64,000 nucleotides of DNA from Sipunculus nudus (GCA_026874595.1 CM049307.1:55325870-55389869); one strand, 5' to 3'. Positions 24,379 to 37,537 are shown, counted from the first letter of the stretch. Notes: generated by a model not told the origin, from the sequence alone. Program-made: numbers and translations.

Positions 24379-26832
24379 TTAAGAGGCATCCACACATCCC
24401 TGTTGATCGTTCTCTTTGTTACAGCAATCACTTTCTGGATGACAATGCGTGGAGCACGATATACCGTTAGTACGGCAGGTGCACCTCTTCGACGTTTTGC
24501 AACCCGTGGTGCACTTGCAAGAATTTCTTATAAAGTGATTTCTACCATTTGCTAGCTTCGCGGCCTCACGAAGGGACAACTTCTTTTCGATGTTGAACTC
24601 CTCAAGTTCCCCACTATATTCCTGCAAGTCACCAGCGCGGAATTTCGCAGATAGAATTCCATAAGTACAAGCGATCGTGTACGTTTTTAACTTATTTCCG
24701 TGCGATTCAATTATGACACCAGGTAAATGTGGTAGATCTGTCGAAGACCGGTCAATCTTCGGAATGGCAACAGACACTCTGTCCTCAACAGTGAACTCTC
24801 TCGTAACAACACGTTTCTTTCTATTGTACGCGTCAGACATCCGACAAGCTGCCTTGTACGAGCGTTCTCTGGCCTTTTCTCGAATCTCCTCATGTGAGGC
24901 CATGCAAACGTTCGACTCGATAGAAGTGTCTTGCGTAGATGCGAAAGTTTGACTTGACGGAAGTGTTTCGTCTTTCTCCTCTGTATCCTCTGGCGGTGCA
25001 GGCGGCGACATGGGTTGCGGCACAGATACACAAATTTGAGTTGGTTCTCCTGTTGTCTCCAGAGGTGAAGATGTTTCTGTCTCCGTCTCATTCAACTCCT
25101 CTTCATCAATCACGTGAACAGGTGCTTCCGGGAACAACGGAGATTTTGGGTCTTTCCCTGTTACCAGTTTGTAAGGCGTTTCTCCTGTGGTTTCTGACGG
25201 TTGCACGTTCATGTGATACATGATTCGCGGCAGCCACGAAGCCCAGGGACATGGAGAATCGGGTTCCGTACACAACTCTTCCTTCAGGGCACTGATCCTC
25301 CGCTCTACAACCTGGTTTTCACGTTCGATTAACCCCTGAGACTGGGAATGACGTGGGCGTCCTCTTACTAACGTGATATCACCGCCCCAAATTTCAAACA
25401 GGGAATGCAGTACTTGATTGACAAATTCACGACCATTGTCGGAATGGAATATACGGGGCGGACCCAGGTATGCTAAGACACGCTGCTCGAGCATCTCAGC
25501 TACTTCATTAGCGCTCTTCGTTCGAAGCGGGAACAGAACATGGAACTTGGAGAAATGGTCCATGAAGTGGCCGATATATTTGAATTCATTATCAGGCATG
25601 TGGCGAAGATCGATCAAATCCATTTGTACGCGGTCAAGGAAATCATTGCAAACTATTGGTCTCAAAGGAGGGCGCGTGGTTTGAACCTGCGAAAGCTGGC
25701 ATTTTGGGCAGTTCTTACAGTATTCCTGGATATAACTCCGTGTGATGCCGAAGTAATGCTTGTAAATCTGAAAATAAAAACAACTTCACTACAACTGGAA
25801 TATTCCAAATATAACTTAGCAAGTCTGAATTTTTAAAAGTCTGAAACGGATAATGGCTATGTATAAATGAAATAACTCAGTAAATTTTCCAGTAGTATGA
25901 CTCCGTATTATTTCAGTACGACTGTGACATTTTGGCGCTGTCAACAACAAGTAGGTACTTTACCAAGAATATCAGTAAGTAATATAACCATAATTCGTAT
26001 TTGAAATAAACAAATCTGCATAAACTTTCATTGTGATTAGGAAATAATAATAATAAAAATAATAATAATAAATAATAATAATAACACTAATAACAATGAT
26101 AATAATAATTATTATAATAATAATGATAATAATAATTATTATTATAATGAAAATAATAATAATTTATTTATGTTCATATATTACAGAAAACGTTATGTAT
26201 TATAGAAAACGGATCTTGGTGTCATTTTATGCGCCGATAAAAATATTCCTTCATTATGAGTATACACATAATCAACATTCAACTGGTTATCCCCTTCACG
26301 TAATATTTGAACAAACCCACTACCTATAAACCTATATTTTTGTCTTTATATAGTTACGCAAAAAATGTTAAAATGCACTCCAATTCAATACAATGAACAT
26401 ATATTGCAATATGAATTTTGCAGGCGATAACACTATATAAACAAAATAAATAATTCATGTATTATATAGTAATTAATTCTGACTTACGTAATGTGCGCAT
26501 TTCTTGTAGCCCGCATGGTCCATTTCAGTTTCGTGTACCGATTTTACCACGTCGAACATGTTGTCAGTCGAAACTACCCTTAGGAACTTTGTTGTCGGTT
26601 CTCCAAATTTTGATGGGATGATAAGAGCATCTTTTATTCCTAGAGCAGGGAAATCCATTAGACCGTACTCCCTTGACTTGACCCAGTGTCTGAAGTGAGG
26701 ATGAACTGACTTACTCTTGTCTTTCAGGTGATCGACAATTTGGTTGTACTTTTCTGCAGATATCATGGGTGTACGTTGCGTTGCCAATACTTTATGGACA
26801 TGGTTGTCCAAGATTTCTCGGTGTCTAGCCAT
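24379..26832 (-). CDS. KRBA2-like integrase transposase, two exons
   Basis: Exon 1 is 26832-26488 (115 residues) and exon 2 is 25767-24379 (462 residues), joined by a GTAAGT...TTTTCAG intron in phase 0. Joined order: N-terminal MARHREILDNHVHKV; a zinc-binding H..H / EYCKNCPKC segment across the junction; and an rve-type integrase core with QMDLID (D165), HSDNGREF (D225) and LIERENQ (E263), i.e. the DDE triad. A linker follows, then VEDRVSVAIPKIDR and a Cys-rich tail (CKCTTGC, CTCRTNGISCSTHC) resembling a tesmin/TSO1 CXC motif. Such integrases occur in many animal genomes as 'KRAB-A domain-containing protein 2-like' and are related to Ginger/Gypsy-type integrases. The intron holds a MITE copy. 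The frame ends at TAA, with a protease domain following in the same frame. Confidence 0.8.
25928..26432. mobile_element. hAT-like MITE family, copy 3, in the integrase intron
   Basis: Shares GTCAACAACAAGTAGGTAC, the AAT microsatellite (26046-26165) and the end ATTTTGCAGGCGATAAC with copies 1 and 2. The left end is degenerate. It lies wholly inside the 25768-26487 intron. Confidence 0.5.
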
Positions 26833-29110
26833 GATTTGCGTGTAGTTTAAAACTTAACACTTTTTTTATATTGTTTTATAAAATCAAATCATGTACAATC
26901 ATATTTACAGAGATCACCAACCATCTTGGTGTTGACATGCATAATACAAAACAATCATAATGCATATATATGCATAACCAAAAAGTCCACAAACCTGAAG
27001 GAAAGTAAAAAAAGCTTACGAAAAATGTCCAAGTATATGTATATACAAATTATATACAAACATATACCTGTATATACGATTTATCATTTTGAGTCCATAA
27101 CCTGAAAAAGAAGAATTCATGACAGCTTATTATATACCAGAGACCATGCACTGAATACAGGAAAACAATCCCGCATAATACTAAATAAAGCCCAACCCTG
27201 AATCAAATCAAAATGTCATTCCAAAACAAAACCAAACAAAACCCTGCCCATAAAAACCTAACACCAACATAGTAGTTCATATAACCCGAGACTAGTTAAA
27301 CCCGTCTCCATTTAAAGAATCTTTGTTGACTTAAAACTTACCAAGGCGCTAACCTATATTACAAAAGGGTATCCCAACTTTCCCGAGAAAACCAAAGAAA
27401 GAAGGACCCAAAACTATGCACAATACAAAATACTCTAGGAGCGCCACCTAGTGGCTCGCAACTAACATGCAACATATATGTACAGATAAGAAACAAAATT
27501 GTAACTAACAGCCACAAGGAAGAGGAAACAAACAAACATAAAACAAACAAAAAACAAATTTAACATAAGAATCCCATATTTGTATGTAGACATAAATACC
27601 TATATTTGCGCTCCTTTAGACAGCTGAAAGAAAGAAGTAATGACGTTGAACATAGCAATTCCTCTGAAAAATTATCTGTGTATAAATAAAATTCACATAA
27701 ACCTTGCTATACATACATATTTATATATATATATATATCCTATATAGCACACACCTGTCAAAACGCATAATCTCAAACGAATATTTGAAGCAATCAAAAC
27801 ACTTTATGAGGCTGTATTCTAACAAGGATCTAACTATGTAGGCATCGGTAAAAGACGTAAGGAAGGAAGGAAGAGATGGAAGAAAAGGAGAAGAAGGGGG
27901 AAGAGAAGGGGGGGAAGAAGAGTTACCACTTAACAGATTCAGTGGTCAACACCAGTGTTGAAGGGAAACGTCAGAAAGGAAATCAAGATTAAAACCCACT
28001 TACTCACAAACAAGTACGAAGACATCGCCTTCTGGCGGCAAAAATGTACAATAAAAATCTCGGCCCTCTGTGAGGATATCGTCTGGCAATAGGTTAACTT
28101 AGTAGGCGTAGGAAGAAAAGGACATGGGGTAGAGGAGAAAAAAAACAGTTGTACGTTTACAAATAACATAGCAAATAGTAAACCGGAGTATACAATTAAT
28201 GAAAAGGAACATCAGAAGGGAAATTTAAGCTTTAACTTCACACTAGCGGAAGCAACCTGCTCCACTTTTTCATCTTATGCTGCTTAACAACATTGATATA
28301 CACATACAGACGAAATCGTAATATTTGTTACCCCTACCTTGCTTAACGCAAGAAGTACGAAACAACTGAATGTTTGCTAAATGCCTGTCACCCTAGCGCC
28401 ATCTGTCTATGGTTAGAATCACTATATCGAGAAGGCCTCAATAAAGGAGTTTATGTACCTAATGTGTATATATATATATATATCGAACAATTTATCTACC
28501 TATGTATATTTATACATACATTAGCAGAAGCGCATGGAAAGAATATCAACCATAAATCGAAATAATTACCTAGCATTTAATTGAGGTCTCGACTCAATCA
28601 AAGCTAGCCTTCAATTTCCCTTGAAGGTGGGATTCTTAACTAATAATAATATGTCATATCAGAATTCACAGTTTTTCTGAATTATTGAACCCTTATTATT
28701 AATAAAAACGGAGAGCATCTTCTTCTATATCCACTTGACTCAAACATCACAACAACTGAATTTTTGTACCATGGTCATGTACCATCAAGCGCCATCTGGC
28801 GCCGCCCAAGCTAAAAAAAAATTAGTCAATCTACCTCAAACCGAAGTCTCTAGACAAAGGGAAAATTATATACATATACATATATATATACGCATCTATA
28901 TATGTATAGACCTCTATGTATGCATAGTTGTTATTCTATATCCTCTATATCAAAATTTAGACGCAGAAAAACCTTGTAGACATGGTACAGTTTAACAGAA
29001 AAGGAAAGGGAGGAACAGAATACCAAACCCAACACCCATGTATTGAATACATTTGATCATGATCACATTAATCATTCAAGTTCTCATAATAAAATGGAAA
29101 GAGCAAAGTT
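26833..29110. other. Non-coding; simple repeats
   Basis: Holds TATATA tracts (about 27720, 28470, 28865), a polypurine run of A/G at 27858-27922 and isolated GCGCCA words. Frames are short and compositionally biased. No promoter or gene is identified for the integrase beyond its ATG. Confidence 0.5.
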
Positions 29111-29115
29111 CTCGT

Positions 29116-29691
29116 CTACAGTACATAAAATATTATTATGGCACCACAACGTTCTAAAAACATCTCTACCCTCTGACCCTTTACACTCACTAGAAAATGT
29201 TCTTGGCGAATTCTATTAATGACAATATTCTGAAACATAGTAATGGGGTTAAATGGACGAGATAAAATCGCTTTATTCCGATTACTCCATAGCACATTTT
29301 TACCAGTTATTAATAAAAAATCAAGTAACTGTAAGGACGTTTCAGACAAATCTCTCCATTTGTGGCCGAACCCATAACAAATTGTGTACATATTTACCTT
29401 GACGTTTTTGCCCGCGATTCCTTGAAATAAATAATTTATATCCATCCAAAATTTAAAGGCCGTTGGACAGTCTGAAAAAAATTGCAAATTACTTTCTGTT
29501 TCATTACAAACATGACATGAATTGGTAGCAGTGATTTTGCATTTAAATAAAAAATCATTTGTTGGCAACACAAGATGTAGAAATCTCCAGTTAACATCAA
29601 GCTGGTATTTATCATTTAAACCTCTATAACAGTTTTTAAAAACATGTTTCACGTCTAGTACATTTTTAAAGATACACCTCCATCTTACCAT
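29116..29691 (-). pseudogene. C-terminal zinc-knuckle segment of the LINE
   Basis: 191 codons in a third frame relative to the RT. It contains CHVCNETESNLQFFSDC followed by a Trp-rich region, as in the C-terminus of L1/Tx1 elements. The LINE's 3' end is near here; no clear poly-A tail is seen beyond it. Confidence 0.7.
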
Positions 29692-29749
29692 ACATACAGG
29701 TTCACTATTTCCAATTACAATATTATATATAGACTTCGTGGAAAACTTC

Positions 29750-31550
29750 TCAGATTCTATAAACTGTCTCCGAGCCTTTCCTTAACACGGAAACCCATTC
29801 GGATGGAAAACAATTAATCAACTTTTTGTACCTGGTCCTAAACCAATCAGTATGTGGAATTTTATACTTTCTCACTACCTCATCAAACATGTCAAAATAA
29901 CCGATTCGTCTGTTCCAAATATGTTTAACTAATATGCATCCATTTCGAATAAAGTCTGTTAACATAAACATTCTCTCCTTTTCATCTACTAAAAGCTTGT
30001 TTAAAAACAAAACTTGATTCAAAATTACCCCTTTATCCATCTTACCTGGTTTACAAATATTATTTAAATCTTTACATGCTTTTAGAGTCTCTTTATAAAC
30101 AGTCGGGTGACCTTTGCAATTTTTCCGGTTTATGTCATAAGTACAGCTCAAAATATATTTCCCAAAAGTAACGTCTTTGTACCATCCAATGAAATATTCC
30201 GCTAATATACGACATCTGTGCCGCATATTAAAAACTTTAAATATCCAATTGACTCTTTGGGCTGATATCTTTGCTGAAATATTTACCAGACCTTGACCCC
30301 CTTTATCCCTAGACAAAAACATAACCTCCTTTTTGACCAAGTGTTTCCTAAAATCCCAGAAAAATTTTAATAGTAACGCTTCCAGCTTTTCAATTACCCA
30401 GTGTGGCATACTAATAATATATGAAGAATACCATAATCCACTTGATATAATAGAATTTAGGACAACGACTTTCCCAGTATATGTTAATTTACGTTGCCCC
30501 CATAAAAAGAGCGTATTTTGAAATTTTGTAATCTTAGGGTTCCAATTAACTTTGCTTACGTCATCATTACCCAAATAAAAACCTAAAACTTTAACATGTG
30601 ACGAAGACCATACGATACCTCCTGGTTTATCATGCCGCCCTATATTGCTACCCAACCACAGACCTTCCGTTTTCTCTTTATTAATTTTGGCTCCAGATGC
30701 ATCCTGAAAGATAGTTAAAATATTAAAACATTTGGGTATGGAATTTTCATTTGAAACAAATAAAGTAGTATCATCCGCATATTGCTGGATTTTTAGCTCA
30801 CTTTTATCTGGTAATGTGATACCTTTTATATATGTATCATTACGTATTACATTGGCTAGAGTTTCAGCTGCTAAAACATACAATAATGTACTTAAAGGGC
30901 AACCCTGTCTTGCACCTCTATGCAGATTAAAAGAAGATGAAACATATCCATTCATTTTAATACAACTTTGTATACCTGTATAACATAAACGAACCCATGA
31001 AATAAACTCTGTCCTGAAACCAAATTTACTCAAACATTTAAACATAAAATCCCAATTTAATCTATCAAAAGCTTTTTCTTGATCTAGGCAAATCATTGCC
31101 CCTGGTAATCTGTTAATTTTCATATAAGAGATGGTGTCCCTAATTACACTGGCTGTTTGGAAAATCGAGCGACCTCTGACTGAACAAGTTTGACCTTGAT
31201 GAATAATATGACACAAAACCCCCCGCATTCTATTACTTAAACATTTGGTTAAAATCTTGTAGTCCATATTTAATAAAGTGATAGGTCTCCAGTTTTTCAA
31301 TAGCAATCGGTCTCCTTTTTTAAAAATTAAAGAAATAACTCCTTTCTTCTGTGAAGATGACAATGTACCATGTTGGAAGGAAAAATTTAGAACTTTAACT
31401 AAATCAGGTCCAATTAGCTGCCAGAAATGCCGATAAAATTCAACGGTTAGGCCGTCCAGGCCTGGGCTTTTACCTAACTGAAATCCTTTAAGGGCGCGTG
31501 TCGCTTCATTAAAAGTAATCTCTCCTTCACACGAGTTTGAATAGGACGGA
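29750..31550 (-). pseudogene. Reverse transcriptase segment of the LINE
   Basis: The longest open part, about 590 codons counting the stretch before the first Met at 31363. RT boxes are intact, including YADD. It ends in YRI* at a frame change before the zinc-knuckle segment. Two in-frame stops upstream in the endonuclease make the element defective. Confidence 0.8.
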
Positions 31551-32880
31551 CTTAACAGAATTGTTCAACAGAAACACTTTCTCCGCTTCGGGGTCTGTCC
31601 GTTCGTGTGTGTACAGCTTTTGATAAAATGAAACCCCAATCTTTAGCATTGTAGTTAGGTCTGAATGAACCCGCCCCTGGGAGTCTTTCAAAGAAATAAT
31701 AGCCCGCTTAAGTCCCCTTTGTCGCTCTAACCCCACAAAGAATTTAGACAAAGACTCCCCCCACTCCCGATATTCAACCTTGCACCGAATAGCCGCTGCC
31801 CTGGACTGTTTCTCATTCAAAATGTTAAGCTCATGTTTTAGATTTAAAAGTTGTTCTGTGTCGGCCCCCGTCCCCTGTTCGTGCTTTAACAACTCGGAAT
31901 TATAAAGAAGTTCTAAATTTGACCGGTACTTTTCTTCGGCCTTGCCCTTTGCTTTACAATAGCCCCTGGTTATTTCCTTTAATTTGAATTTCCCCATATC
32001 CCACCATAATAAAATATCCGTATTATACAATGAATCTTTTCGCCAAAATTCCCAAAAGGCACATATGGTTTCATTATATTTCTTATTGTCTAAAATGGAA
32101 CAATTAAAATGCCAGTAGCCTGGACCCTTGGAGATGGTAGTATATTCGATTTCAGTTACAACCATGTCGTGATCTGATAAAATATTTCTTGATATAGTAC
32201 ACATTTTTACCTAAATCAGACGGCTTATATATATTCTATCTATTCTTGTATGAATGTTTAAATGTAGATTATGAAATGTGCACATTTTTCCTGCGGGATT
32301 CACATGGCGATAACTATCAATCAACATATGTTTGTCTTTAATTACACTGAATTTATTTATTCCGACTAAGCAATCTTTTAAAGTAGTGCTGCCTCCCTGT
32401 TTGTCTAAAGTAATATCTTCTACGAAATTAAAATCACCAGTAACTATGAGTGGGTATTTAACAAAATCATCATTTAACAGGTATTCTGGTATGCTTTTAA
32501 GGAACTTTCTTCATTCATGTCTTTCCGTAGGACAATATATATTAATAATGTTAAAACTGTATTTATCAAAGGAAAGAAGTATACTCACAATTCTACCTTC
32601 AGCATCCGTAGCCGTATGTAGTACATTAAAATCTGGTTCGTCTGACAACCAAATTGCAACCCCGTTCTGACGATTCACACAATCACTGGAAATAAATCTC
32701 CCACCCCATTTTTTAGTTATATTATTAAATTCTAACTGGTTTAAAAAGATTTCCTGCAAACACAAGATATTAATTTTGTTTCCTATAATTTTCTGATGCA
32801 CTGAGTCCTGTTTACTTACTGAACCAAGTCCTCTTATATTAAGAGTGGCAATTCTGAAAATGATGCATAAGATAAAGTAA
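31527..32880 (-). pseudogene. Endonuclease and linker segment of the LINE
   Basis: The endonuclease reads through two in-frame stops (32511-32513 and 32211-32213) without other frame loss, then a Lys/Glu-rich linker up to about 31555, where frame shifts into the RT. Confidence 0.7.
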
Positions 32881-34480
32881 TGCCTATAGAATTTTAACTA
32901 CAGGATATGGTCGGCTCATGGTCCGTGGGCGTAAGGCGGCGGTCATCTGAAGGAGAAGGAGAAGCATCTGGTTCTGTAGTCCGTGGGCTTGCACAGGTAG
33001 AAATCTGGGTGGCGTTGACAGATGTTCCCGTAATGTGCACCAGTTGCCTGGCGTATATAGCATATGCCCTTTATACACATATCGAAATGAATTGCATGAT
33101 GGTTGGAAAACCCAGGAAATTCCCGTCGGAATTTTTTCTTCCCTATAGGCCTACCGGTACGCCGTGCTGTGGATTTGTTTGATTTTAACTATTCACTATT
33201 CGGTTCTGATGTGGTACCGGTATGATGTATGTATTCGAACACAAAACATAATTTTTTCAATTGCTTTGTTAATAATAGCCTAATATTATATATTACAGTG
33301 TGAAAGAATTACCTTCCGCGTATTAATATTGGCATATCGCGGTGATGACGCGACGCCATCTCGGATTGGCTGTTGGTCGGAGTGTGCATAGCGTAATACA
33401 ATAGCTAATTTTATAGTTGCAATATGTATGAAAGATCAATTTTTATACCACTCAAACCTTATGTTAAAAAATAAACAAATTTGACTTTTGTATTGTATAA
33501 ATTGTCGTCTGTAATGTCATCACAACATGTTCTCAAAGCACTATGTTTTTTACGTCACCGATGGCCACAGGATCAGAAAGCTTGCAGCTATAACGAAAGT
33601 AGGCCGCCAAACCCTCTCTTTTGAAGCTAAGTGTTATCAAATGAGACACAACACCTGTAAGGACGGTGACCGAACGAGTTCACGGTGAGATTTGTTTGTC
33701 AGTTTTTATTCACGCGTACCGGGGTACTGGGCCGTCACTGTAGTACTTTTTAGTTAAGTTAACGGATGGTTTGGCATGAATATCACTCTCAGCCCAATCA
33801 CTCTCCCGCCTGATACATATCCCTCCCCATGTCTTGTGGATATCCGAGTGGTGACTGGCGAGGCATGTGTCAGAGGGATATAAAAGAGTTCCACTTACAG
33901 TCATACAAAATAAGGGTCAATTCTGACAATTTCCCTTCTCTTTTGAAATGATTAACATGCTTAAGTCAGATCTTCAAGGTATAATCATGTGTTTACCACA
34001 AAGTAGCATTGTCCCTGTGAACACTTATACTGCTGTTAAGTGGGTGATTAGCAGTTACCACTAGGCTGTCACAGCCCAGGTTGTCAATCCAGCCCTGGAT
34101 TGATACAATATGGGGAGCGTCTCAAAATGGTAGTTCTGACGGAGAACATTTATTGTGAATAATCATTATTCCATATATTGCAGTAATATTGTATAATTAT
34201 TTACTGGCCCCTAATATCTAAATCACGTTTTAAATGACCCGTAGATAACCCAGCACATGGTGAGTGTTGGCAAGTTGCCTCTCAGTATCATTTTAATGGT
34301 ATCATTACACTGATACAGTGAACATGCTGTTTCTCTGACCTGACTCTATGAATCATTAACTTTAATCAGAGACTGTGCCCACTTCAAAATTTCTTTCCTG
34401 TTAACATTCCTGTTAGTATTACTAATCTATAGCATGTGTTTGTGGTTATATATATCGCAGTAGCGAAGGAAGCGGGAGCA
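32881..34480. other. No gene recognised
   Basis: Frames of up to 91 codons exist on both strands but lack family motifs or splice structure. No repeat family stands out. Confidence 0.4.
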
Positions 34481-34493
34481 TGCCCGCCGCCCG

Positions 34494-34537
34494 CCCCCCC
34501 CCCCCCCCCTCCCACTTAAAAAAGTGGGGGGGGGGGG
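34494..34537. repeat. Poly-C/poly-G hairpin
   Basis: Sixteen C, then TCCCACTT, a four-base A loop, AAGTGGG and eleven more bases of G run. The arms are complementary for at least 7 bp and continue as C:G after one mismatch. It lies beside a CAGTAGCG-type MITE end (34458). Confidence 0.8.
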
Positions 34538-34915
34538 CAAACCAGTGGTGGAGCGGAGGGGGGTGCAATTTTTTTCGGGTTCATGAAAATTGTAAATTAT
34601 ATCAATGTATTCTGGATAAAGGTACTTTTTACCTTTTCTTTAATAATTTCTTGAAACACCCAAGGAAAAAACAGTGTAAGAAATATTTACTTGTCACATG
34701 AGTATAAATGCTGAGGAATGAAGCCTTAAATCATCTATACTGTGTCCACTAGAAGCTAGTTCCTGTACTGGCTGCAACATGTGATAAACTCCAGTACACC
34801 AGTGTCACGACCATGCATACCATGTACCAGCAGTTCACAATTGGTATTACAAGGTGACAAATGATGTTTAACTGTAAGACCTTTCTGACAAACAGAAGTG
34901 ACAGTGTGTTGTGTG

Positions 34916-34918
<3 letters not shown>

Positions 34919-34961
<43 letters not shown>
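34919..34961. repeat. (TA)n microsatellite
   Basis: An uninterrupted run of about 43 bp of TA. Confidence 0.95.
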
Positions 34962-34962
<1 letters not shown>

Positions 34963-34964
<2 letters not shown>

Positions 34965-36885
34965 GCTGATAAACCCGGTATATCGGGCTTTTTACCGGGT
35001 TTTGGGGATGTATTAACGGAGATGAGGAATGTTGGCTCATTTTTGTTTATTCTAAAAGTTAAAAGAAAATATAGATTTTCAGTTGGATAATTTCTCTCAA
35101 TAAGATATGTACTAATCATTTTTTTATTATTTTGTTGCGCTGTGCTCGTGGCAAGAAATTCATACACCGGTATGTTTACCTTGAAGACCTGGTCAGTGAC
35201 CAAGAATATAGGTTGATGTGAGAAACAGGTTGATGTGAGGAAGACATGAAAGATGAATTAAATGTACGTTTTAAGGCAAAGACACAGTTCCTGAAGAAAG
35301 AAACGGAAATATGAATACCTCGTTAGTAGCAGAAAACGGACCCTAGGAGAGTACGCCGCAACCTTATTTAATCGTATCAAGACCAATTTTGAGGACTAGA
35401 ACCCCCAACCCACCCTACCCGTTTCCGTAAATGAGGACCTTGTATTAGGTTTTTCCATAAATCCTGGTTGGAGCCCATCTTCTCAGAAAGCGAGAGTTAT
35501 GTGTTTTTCACATGCATTTACTGACCACGCACGTGGGTCAGAGCCTGGGTCAAATGTAAGGCTAAACACGCTTAATTCCGTCCCCGAAAGCAGGGTATAT
35601 TCATATGCACAAAAGTCATTAATTCTGTGCTGGAGGCGACCACACTGTCAGGCAATCCGGTCTTTGCTGAAGGCATTTCGGCTGTATTCGACGGTATTCT
35701 CCACGCACATCATAAACACGAAAAAAATCACCCAAAATGATGTGTACATGAAAAATTATTTTTTCGCATATCGAAAACAATCACCTTTAAATTGAGATAT
35801 GGCACAGTCATAGGCAACGCGGTTTCAGAGAACATTGCGAACACAGGTGGACTCAATTCCTTTTATAAGTATTAAATAAAACATATATCCCCTCGGTTAA
35901 GCTCCCTGGCGAATTCTGTCAGGGTATACTGGTTAATGTTTTTGAACGGGATAGCATATTTGAAATCTTTTGTGCGGTACACAAATAGCAAAGTACATAT
36001 GTGTGAATGTTATCTCGTTTAATTTACTTTATTCATTTACTTGCAAAGGCTGCACTTGCTATATTCATGCGACCATCTACTTCAAAAGAGTATTTAACTT
36101 GATGGAAAACCATTACAATTTTTAATATTGAAAAAGGTAAGGACAAAGGCTTTATTGTTGTTACTTGTTTTCTGATGCAACAATATTCGTTACTAGCTAA
36201 GCTGACTATAAGTCATCTGAGCAAATGTCATTGTCCTTTGTCCGTCCGTCCGGCCAGCCGACCGTTAATAGGGCATGTTTTGAAACGGTTGGACCTACGA
36301 ATCCAAAATTCTACCTACAGTTAGATGTCCCCATGTTCTCCTACCAAACCAAAAACTGGGTCCCTGTGACTACGTTCCTTTGAGAAATTATTGTTATTGT
36401 TTGTAATGTATTTCCTTAATTGTAAAGCTGCTTCCACTCCGTTGTTCAAACATGTCAGTCTTGGTACAGAACTTTACTGGTGGACCTAGAATCTTCTGTC
36501 TTGACATCCAGGGATGGCCTTCACAGATGCGGATAGTCTTTTTAGCTCAGCTAACTGCACACATGAAGGCTAGATTTCATGGGAATGACTAAACATATTA
36601 TCATGAAACTTTTTCTTCTTGTTGATTTTGAAGAAATTTAATTGCTACAATTAAATGGGGATACCACCTATAAAATTTGACATTAAGATGATAAAATTCC
36701 TCTTGTGAATGTCTTCCTAGTCTGCTCTGCGTCATGACCCACGGGTCACTCGTTTCCTTTATTTTGAGACTGCCAAATGATATTTATACTGTGAGATTCG
36801 CAACTGTGGTTCATCTCCGTTCTGAAACCTTGTGTGTTGTTAGGACACCGCTTGAATAAGCGAATACCCTATATCAATCGCACTG
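34963..36885. other. No gene recognised
   Basis: Ordinary AT-rich sequence with a TCCGTCCGTCCGGCC patch at 36240, typical of dispersed repeats. No supported exon. Confidence 0.4.
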
Positions 36886-36889
36886 TCCG

Positions 36890-37290
36890 TCCGTCTCTTC
36901 GTCTTTCTGTATGTCTGTCAAATTTGTAACCTGGTGATAACTCCAGTTTGGATTGACATATGGATTTCAAAATTGACTTATATATGACCCAACTACCATG
37001 CAAGAAATCTATTGATTTCGGAGTCATGAAGTCATAGGTCAAGGTCAGAGGACCCACTTTTTTAGAAAGCCTGTGGAAATATTTAAAGCCATACTTTTCG
37101 CAAAACCTTCCGTCTTCCACAAGTCGCTCACCTGCCCATATGGGAAGTTTCCTTTCGAATTTGGAGTCAATAGGTCAAAGGTCACAGGGGCCACCCATTC
37201 ACAAATTAGTTTATGGATGATTACTCCATTTTGGGTAGACAGGTTGGCTTCAAACTGTATAATCATAGGGTCCATATTTAAAAAAACCTG
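36890..37290 (-). repeat. Inverted, diverged copies of the 288-bp array monomer
   Basis: In reverse complement, 36960-37060 reads CCTCTGACCTTGACCTATGA then CTTCATGACTCCGAAATCAAT and TGGGTCATATATAAGTCAA, matching the order of words in each monomer of the 58.2-60.3 kb array. A second partial monomer follows to 37290. It ends about 250 bp upstream of the OLD-like pseudogene start. Confidence 0.7.
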
Positions 37291-37537
37291 ATAAACATGT
37301 CCTTATAGATAAATTCAGCTGAGCGTTGACACCCATGGGTCCCTACTTTTCTACTGTTAACAAATTTTACCTCTTTTTTAGAGTGCCAAATTACATCAGT
37401 GGTATCTGTTTCTCAACTGTGATTTCATCTAGTGTCCGGAAACCTGGCGTGTTTATTGGTCATGACTATTTCATCCGTAACTGAAGACTGAAGTCTTCTT
37501 GTTAATTCTTTTGAACGTGATTTATGTTTTCCAGAAA

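Larger units (their letters stand above)
29110..32880 (-). mobile_element. Degenerate Tx1/L1-type LINE
   Basis: Reading down the minus strand: an apurinic-type endonuclease (IATLNIRGLG, LCLQEIFLNQ, IYCPTERHE, VTGDFNFVED, TRIDRIYIS, SDHDMVV); a linker; and a reverse transcriptase (KSPGLDGLTVEFYR, FKKGDRLLLKNWRPITLLN, QGQTCSVRGRSI, ARQGCPLS, catalytic QYADDTTLF). A C-terminal CHVCNE...SDC zinc-knuckle segment ends near 29116. In-frame stops are TGA at 32511-32513 and TAG at 32211-32213. Frame changes occur near 31555 and 29750. The 'GQTCSVRGRSI' box is typical of the Tx1 branch. Inactive copy. 5' boundary approximate; no ORF1 or target duplication identified. Confidence 0.8.

Noticed and set aside
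24677-25836. Plus-strand and alternate-frame ORFs across the integrase
   Set aside because: Shadows of the minus-strand integrase, which has the full DDE core and a proper intron.
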